Part shown: positions 22,464 to 24,591 of the stretch, in pieces
Layout: the number at the start of each line of letters is the position of its first letter
Position numbering within the stretch: position 1 is the stretch's first letter
Source: CAZWZG01 sp964638245
GTDB lineage: Bacteria > Pseudomonadota > Alphaproteobacteria > Rhodobacterales > Rhodobacteraceae
Direction: 5' to 3'
Length of the DNA: 24,591 nucleotides
NCBI GenBank assembly: GCA_964638245.1
Contig: CAZWZG010000033.1
Coordinates: 1-24,591 of the forward strand
Position numbers and translations under genes: made by a program
Notes under the pieces: generated by a model
The model's database searches: none
Told to the model about the DNA's origin: nothing
Seen by the model: the letters and a program-made list of their open reading frames with translations, nothing else

Positions 22464-22577
22464 ATGGTCCATTGGGACGGCATATCTGATTCTAAGGTGG
22501 GCGGTGTCGCCTGCCTCAATTGCGCCAGAAAGCGAAGGGCTGCGCGAAACAGTCTGTCCTGCGGCAAGTGGATTTGA
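22464..22577 (+). CDS. Possible small protein of 37 residues with strong Shine-Dalgarno
   Basis: TAGGAGGAAT sits directly before ATG 22464, an almost ideal ribosome binding site in otherwise empty DNA. The frame runs 37 codons to TGA 22577 and includes a Cys-x2-Cys (CLNC), a basic patch RKRRAARN and a third Cys, which could bind a metal or nucleic acid. I recognise no family. It could equally be a chance match or the remnant of a decayed gene. Confidence 0.25.
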   Translation: MVHWDGISDSKVGGVACLNCARKRRAARNSLSCGKWI

Positions 22578-22675
22578 CCTCTTCCGGGTGTGAATTAACG
22601 CTTTGTAATCCTTGTTTTTGCTTCGGCGAACGCGCTCTGCGATGACAGTCCTCAACTCTGTTACGAGGTATAAGA

Positions 22676-23299
22676 ATGAAACATGTTGTTGTCGCCGCAG
22701 CTCTTCTCGCAGCTGCGATCACGTCGGGTGCAGCAAATGCTGCGACTGTTGTTTTCACCGAAGGCAAGCGGAACGCTGTGATTGGCTCGACCAACGTGAA
22801 AGACGTGCCCAACAAAGCGAACAAGGCGTTCGATATGGGCGTGCTTGGCGGGGGTGACATTATCCAGCTTCACGGGCGGATCGTGTCGGCAATCGATAGC
22901 TTTGCGTTTACTGCTGATACGGCGTTCGAGATTTCGTTCCTCTTTGGAGGCTTCGAAACCAAAAAGGGTCCTGTAGCGGCCTCTGGGTTCGTGACTGAAA
23001 AGTCCTCGCCCAACACGTCCATCTTCAGACTTTTGGGAGGGCCGACCGCCTTCGATCCGATCAGCGAAGTGAGCCGCACCTCAGGGATCACCGAAGTCGC
23101 CGGGAACGGCGGAACGGCTGTTCTTTTCCGTGGCGGACCGGGCACCTACGTATTCCAGATCGACGGAACCGGGGGCAATGGCGGCAAGCCAGCGCTCTAC
23201 GACATCGAAATTGCTCCAGTCCCGCTTCCGGCCAGCGCAGTGTTGCTTGTCGCTGGTTTGGCAGGGCTTGGGTTGGCGCGACGCAGAAGCGCCCGCTAG
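22676..23299 (+). CDS. VPLPA-CTERM sorting domain-containing secreted protein
   Basis: A 207-residue exported protein. The signal peptide is MKHVVVAAALLAAAITSGAANA. The C-terminus has the exosortase sorting signal: VPLPASAVLLVAGLAGLG, then the basic cluster ARRRSAR. This VPLPA-CTERM tripartite tail is known mainly from Rhodobacteraceae and is cut by a dedicated exosortase, which anchors or releases the protein at the cell surface, often with extracellular polysaccharide. The middle part is rich in Gly, Phe and Thr and looks like a beta-sandwich (SFAFTADTAFEISFLF) but belongs to no family I can name. GAGG lies ten bases before ATG 22676. No exosortase gene is in the window. It probably forms its own transcription unit. 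Confidence 0.88.
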   Translation: MKHVVVAAALLAAAITSGAANAATVVFTEGKRNAVIGSTNVKDVPNKANKAFDMGVLGGGDIIQLHGRIVSAIDSFAFTADTAFEISFLFGGFETKKGPVAASGFVTEKSSPNTSIFRLLGGPTAFDPISEVSRTSGITEVAGNGGTAVLFRGGPGTYVFQIDGTGGNGGKPALYDIEIAPVPLPASAVLLVAGLAGLGLARRRSAR

Positions 23300-23829
23300 G
23301 CTTGCGGCGTCGCGACCCGGCGACGCTCGGCTTCCAAACCAAGGATCCGCAAGCGCAAGAACTGACGGTCGCTTCTTAGCGAGAGCGCGCGCGCTTCATC
23401 GCCGGTTTCCAGCGATCGCAACTCGGCATTGATATCGCGGATGTCGTCTTCGAGATCCAGAATTCTCTCAGTAATTCGGTGCCATTCCTGTCCGCGCGCA
23501 TTGGCGCTTTCCAGGGCGGGCAATTGCGCAACCGGACAAACGGGGCTCAAGTCCCGTCCGCGTCGGCCCACATCGTAGGCGCGCGCGGGGGTACAATACT
23601 GCGGAAGGCCAGTTTGGCGGCCTTTTTCCCACGCGACTCGATCTGGCGTGATCCCAAGGTCCGCGCACGCCTCGGCATGGGAGGCAAGAAACCCTGGCAA
23701 TCGTCCATTCGCACCATCCTCGACGCCGATGTCGAACCAATTGCCGGTACGACACTCCTCTTCTGTCAGGGTCGCACACGCCGCCAGAAGCCCGAGAGCG
23801 CACAAAGCGACCCCGAGCAGGGCGCGCAT
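23296..23829 (-). CDS. DUF2799 family lipoprotein
   Basis: A 177-residue predicted lipoprotein. The signal peptide ends with the lipobox LLAAC (Cys18). The following region shows the DUF2799 pattern: C-RTGNWFDIGVEDGANG, a His-Ala-Glu-Ala-Cys, DRVAWEKGRQTGLPQYC, and YDVGRRG...VCP. The last 60 residues are charged and probably coiled-coil (ITERILDLEDDIRDINAELRS). ATG 23829 overlaps the metG stop by one base (TGATG), so it is likely translationally coupled to metG. It would sit in the outer or inner membrane facing the periplasm. The function of DUF2799 proteins is unknown to me. The 3' end overlaps the convergent VPLPA-CTERM gene by four bases. Confidence 0.85.
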   Translation of the reverse strand: MRALLGVALCALGLLAACATLTEEECRTGNWFDIGVEDGANGRLPGFLASHAEACADLGITPDRVAWEKGRQTGLPQYCTPARAYDVGRRGRDLSPVCPVAQLPALESANARGQEWHRITERILDLEDDIRDINAELRSLETGDEARALSLRSDRQFLRLRILGLEAERRRVATPQA

Positions 23830-24591
23830 CAGTCGCGCACCCCGGCGAAGCGGGCCTGCCAGTCTTCGCGTTCCTCGTCCGTGATTTTGCGGAAGAGGAC
23901 GTCGGGAACCGTGAAGCCATGGCCTTCGGGCAGGGCGGTGAGAGCCGCGCCGATGTCTTCGGGCCACTCGGTATCGAGCGTGTTCATCGCTGACAGCATC
24001 TTGGCCGCAGCATCCGGGATAAACGGGGCCGACAGGACCGCATAGACCCGGATCAGGTTCAACGCCAGCCGTGTGATTGCTGCAGCGCGGTCGGGGTCTT
24101 CCTTGAAGACGGCCCACGGGGCCGCAGATTGCAGGTACTCGTTGCCTGCGACCCAAAGCGCGCGCAACTCGTTGGAGGCCTTACGAATTTCGATAGCATC
24201 CATCTGGGTCTGATACGCCTCAAGCCCCGATTGGAGCTTGGCTATAAGCGCCTCTTCATCTTCGCTGAAGGCGCCGCCGGAAGGCACGCTCTCACCGAAT
24301 TTGGAGCGGCAGAACTTGGTGACGCGGCTGACGAAATTGCCCAGCACGTCGGCAAGGTCCTTGTTCACCGAGGCCTGGAAGTTTTCCCAAGTGAATTCGC
24401 TATCCGAGTTCTCGGGCGCATGGGACAGCAGCCACCAACGCCAGTAGTCGGCGGGCAGGATATCCAGCGCCTGATCCATGAAGACGCCACGCCCCTGGCT
24501 GGTCGAGAACTGACCACCATCGTAGTTCAGGTAGTTGAACGATTTGATGTAATCGACCAGCTTCCAATCTTCGCCCGAGCCCATGATCGTG
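23829..24591 (-). CDS. metG: Methionyl-tRNA synthetase MetG (C-terminal part, cut by window edge)
   Basis: This enzyme charges tRNA-Met in the cytoplasm. The visible part is the last 253 residues or so. It begins near the end of the catalytic domain with YLNYDGGQFSTSQGRGVFMDQAL, where the KMSKS-type loop lies; here the first Lys is replaced by Gln and the core reads QFSTS. It continues with LPADYWRWWLLSHAPENSDSEFTW and the anticodon-binding helical domain (NKDLADVLGNFVSRVTKFC, SAAPWAVFK). No C-terminal tRNA-binding OB domain follows, so it is the short form. The frame is open to the window edge. The stop overlaps the start of the DUF2799 lipoprotein gene. Confidence 0.93.
   Translation of the reverse strand, partial: TIMGSGEDWKLVDYIKSFNYLNYDGGQFSTSQGRGVFMDQALDILPADYWRWWLLSHAPENSDSEFTWENFQASVNKDLADVLGNFVSRVTKFCRSKFGESVPSGGAFSEDEEALIAKLQSGLEAYQTQMDAIEIRKASNELRALWVAGNEYLQSAAPWAVFKEDPDRAAAITRLALNLIRVYAVLSAPFIPDAAAKMLSAMNTLDTEWPEDIGAALTALPEGHGFTVPDVLFRKITDEEREDWQARFAGVRD

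Larger units (their letters stand above)
22165..22675. other. 511-bp spacer between uxuA and the VPLPA-CTERM gene
   Basis: No well-supported gene of normal size is seen in this stretch. It holds an inverted repeat ATTTGATG/CATCAAAT (22174-22181 and 22202-22209), a weak terminator candidate ending in T7 at 22271-22277, a small imperfect repeat ACCGTT/AACGGT (22294-22299 and 22306-22311), and a 37-codon frame with a strong ribosome binding site (22464-22577). No tRNA, insertion-sequence ends or att-like repeat of the tRNA-Leu 3' end were found. Confidence 0.6.

Noticed and set aside
22249..22593. 114-codon open frame in the spacer
   Set aside because: No ribosome binding site, no recognisable motif, and it begins inside the terminator-like hairpin; it looks like a chance frame.
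22165..22675. Right attachment site duplicating the tRNA-Leu 3' end
   Set aside because: No copy of the T-arm/acceptor sequence was seen here or elsewhere in the window, and no integrase gene is present.
1..24591. CRISPR arrays, insertion sequences, rRNA genes or phage genes
   Set aside because: No regularly spaced repeats, transposase motifs, rRNA-like sequence or phage structural genes were seen on either strand.

Overview
The window looks like a chromosomal segment from a marine Rhodobacteraceae (Roseobacter-type) bacterium. Pointers are the high GC content, the divergent metF/metR pair, a VPLPA-CTERM protein, DUF2799 and rhomboid genes, and an Agrobacterium/Sphingomonas-style oligoalginate operon. 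No taxonomic search could be run, so this is an inference.

Layout. Positions 1-5896 hold housekeeping and unclassified genes: the 5' part of metF, a divergent metR-like regulator, a secreted peptidoglycan-binding-like protein split by a -1 frameshift at a T7 run, suhB, a tiny membrane protein, a rhomboid protease and a secreted TPR protein. A tRNA-Leu(UAA) lies at 5941-6026. Positions 6175-22164 form a catabolic block. On the minus strand are a MATE exporter, a GntR/FCD regulator and a glucarate-dehydratase-like enolase. Divergent from these runs an operon of ABC ATPase, two permeases, an AlgQ-type binding protein, a PL15 exo-oligoalginate lyase and an SDR. Next come the minus-strand genes kdgF-kduI-kduD plus a small ricin-lectin-like gene, and the divergent pair kdgK-uxuA. 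Positions 22165-22675 are a largely gene-free spacer. The window ends with a VPLPA-CTERM protein, a DUF2799 lipoprotein and the C-terminal part of metG.

How the block works (inference from families plus visible active-site residues). The AlgSM1M2Q-like importer brings oligoalginate into the cytoplasm. The PL15 lyase strips unsaturated uronates from the oligomers. KdgF opens the unsaturated ring. The product is reduced to 2-keto-3-deoxygluconate (KDG) either directly by the SDR or through KduI and KduD. KdgK phosphorylates KDG. UxuA and the enolase-superfamily dehydratase may handle the saturated mannuronate and guluronate residues left at oligomer reducing ends, because their C1-reduced forms are D-mannonate and D-gluconate. 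No secreted endo-lyase and no KDPG aldolase lie in the window.

Regulation. Closely related TAGTATACCAGTT-type sites sit in both divergent control regions (9688-9723 and 20040-20063). They suggest that the local GntR protein controls importer, lyase, kdgF and kdgK operons together as one regulon.
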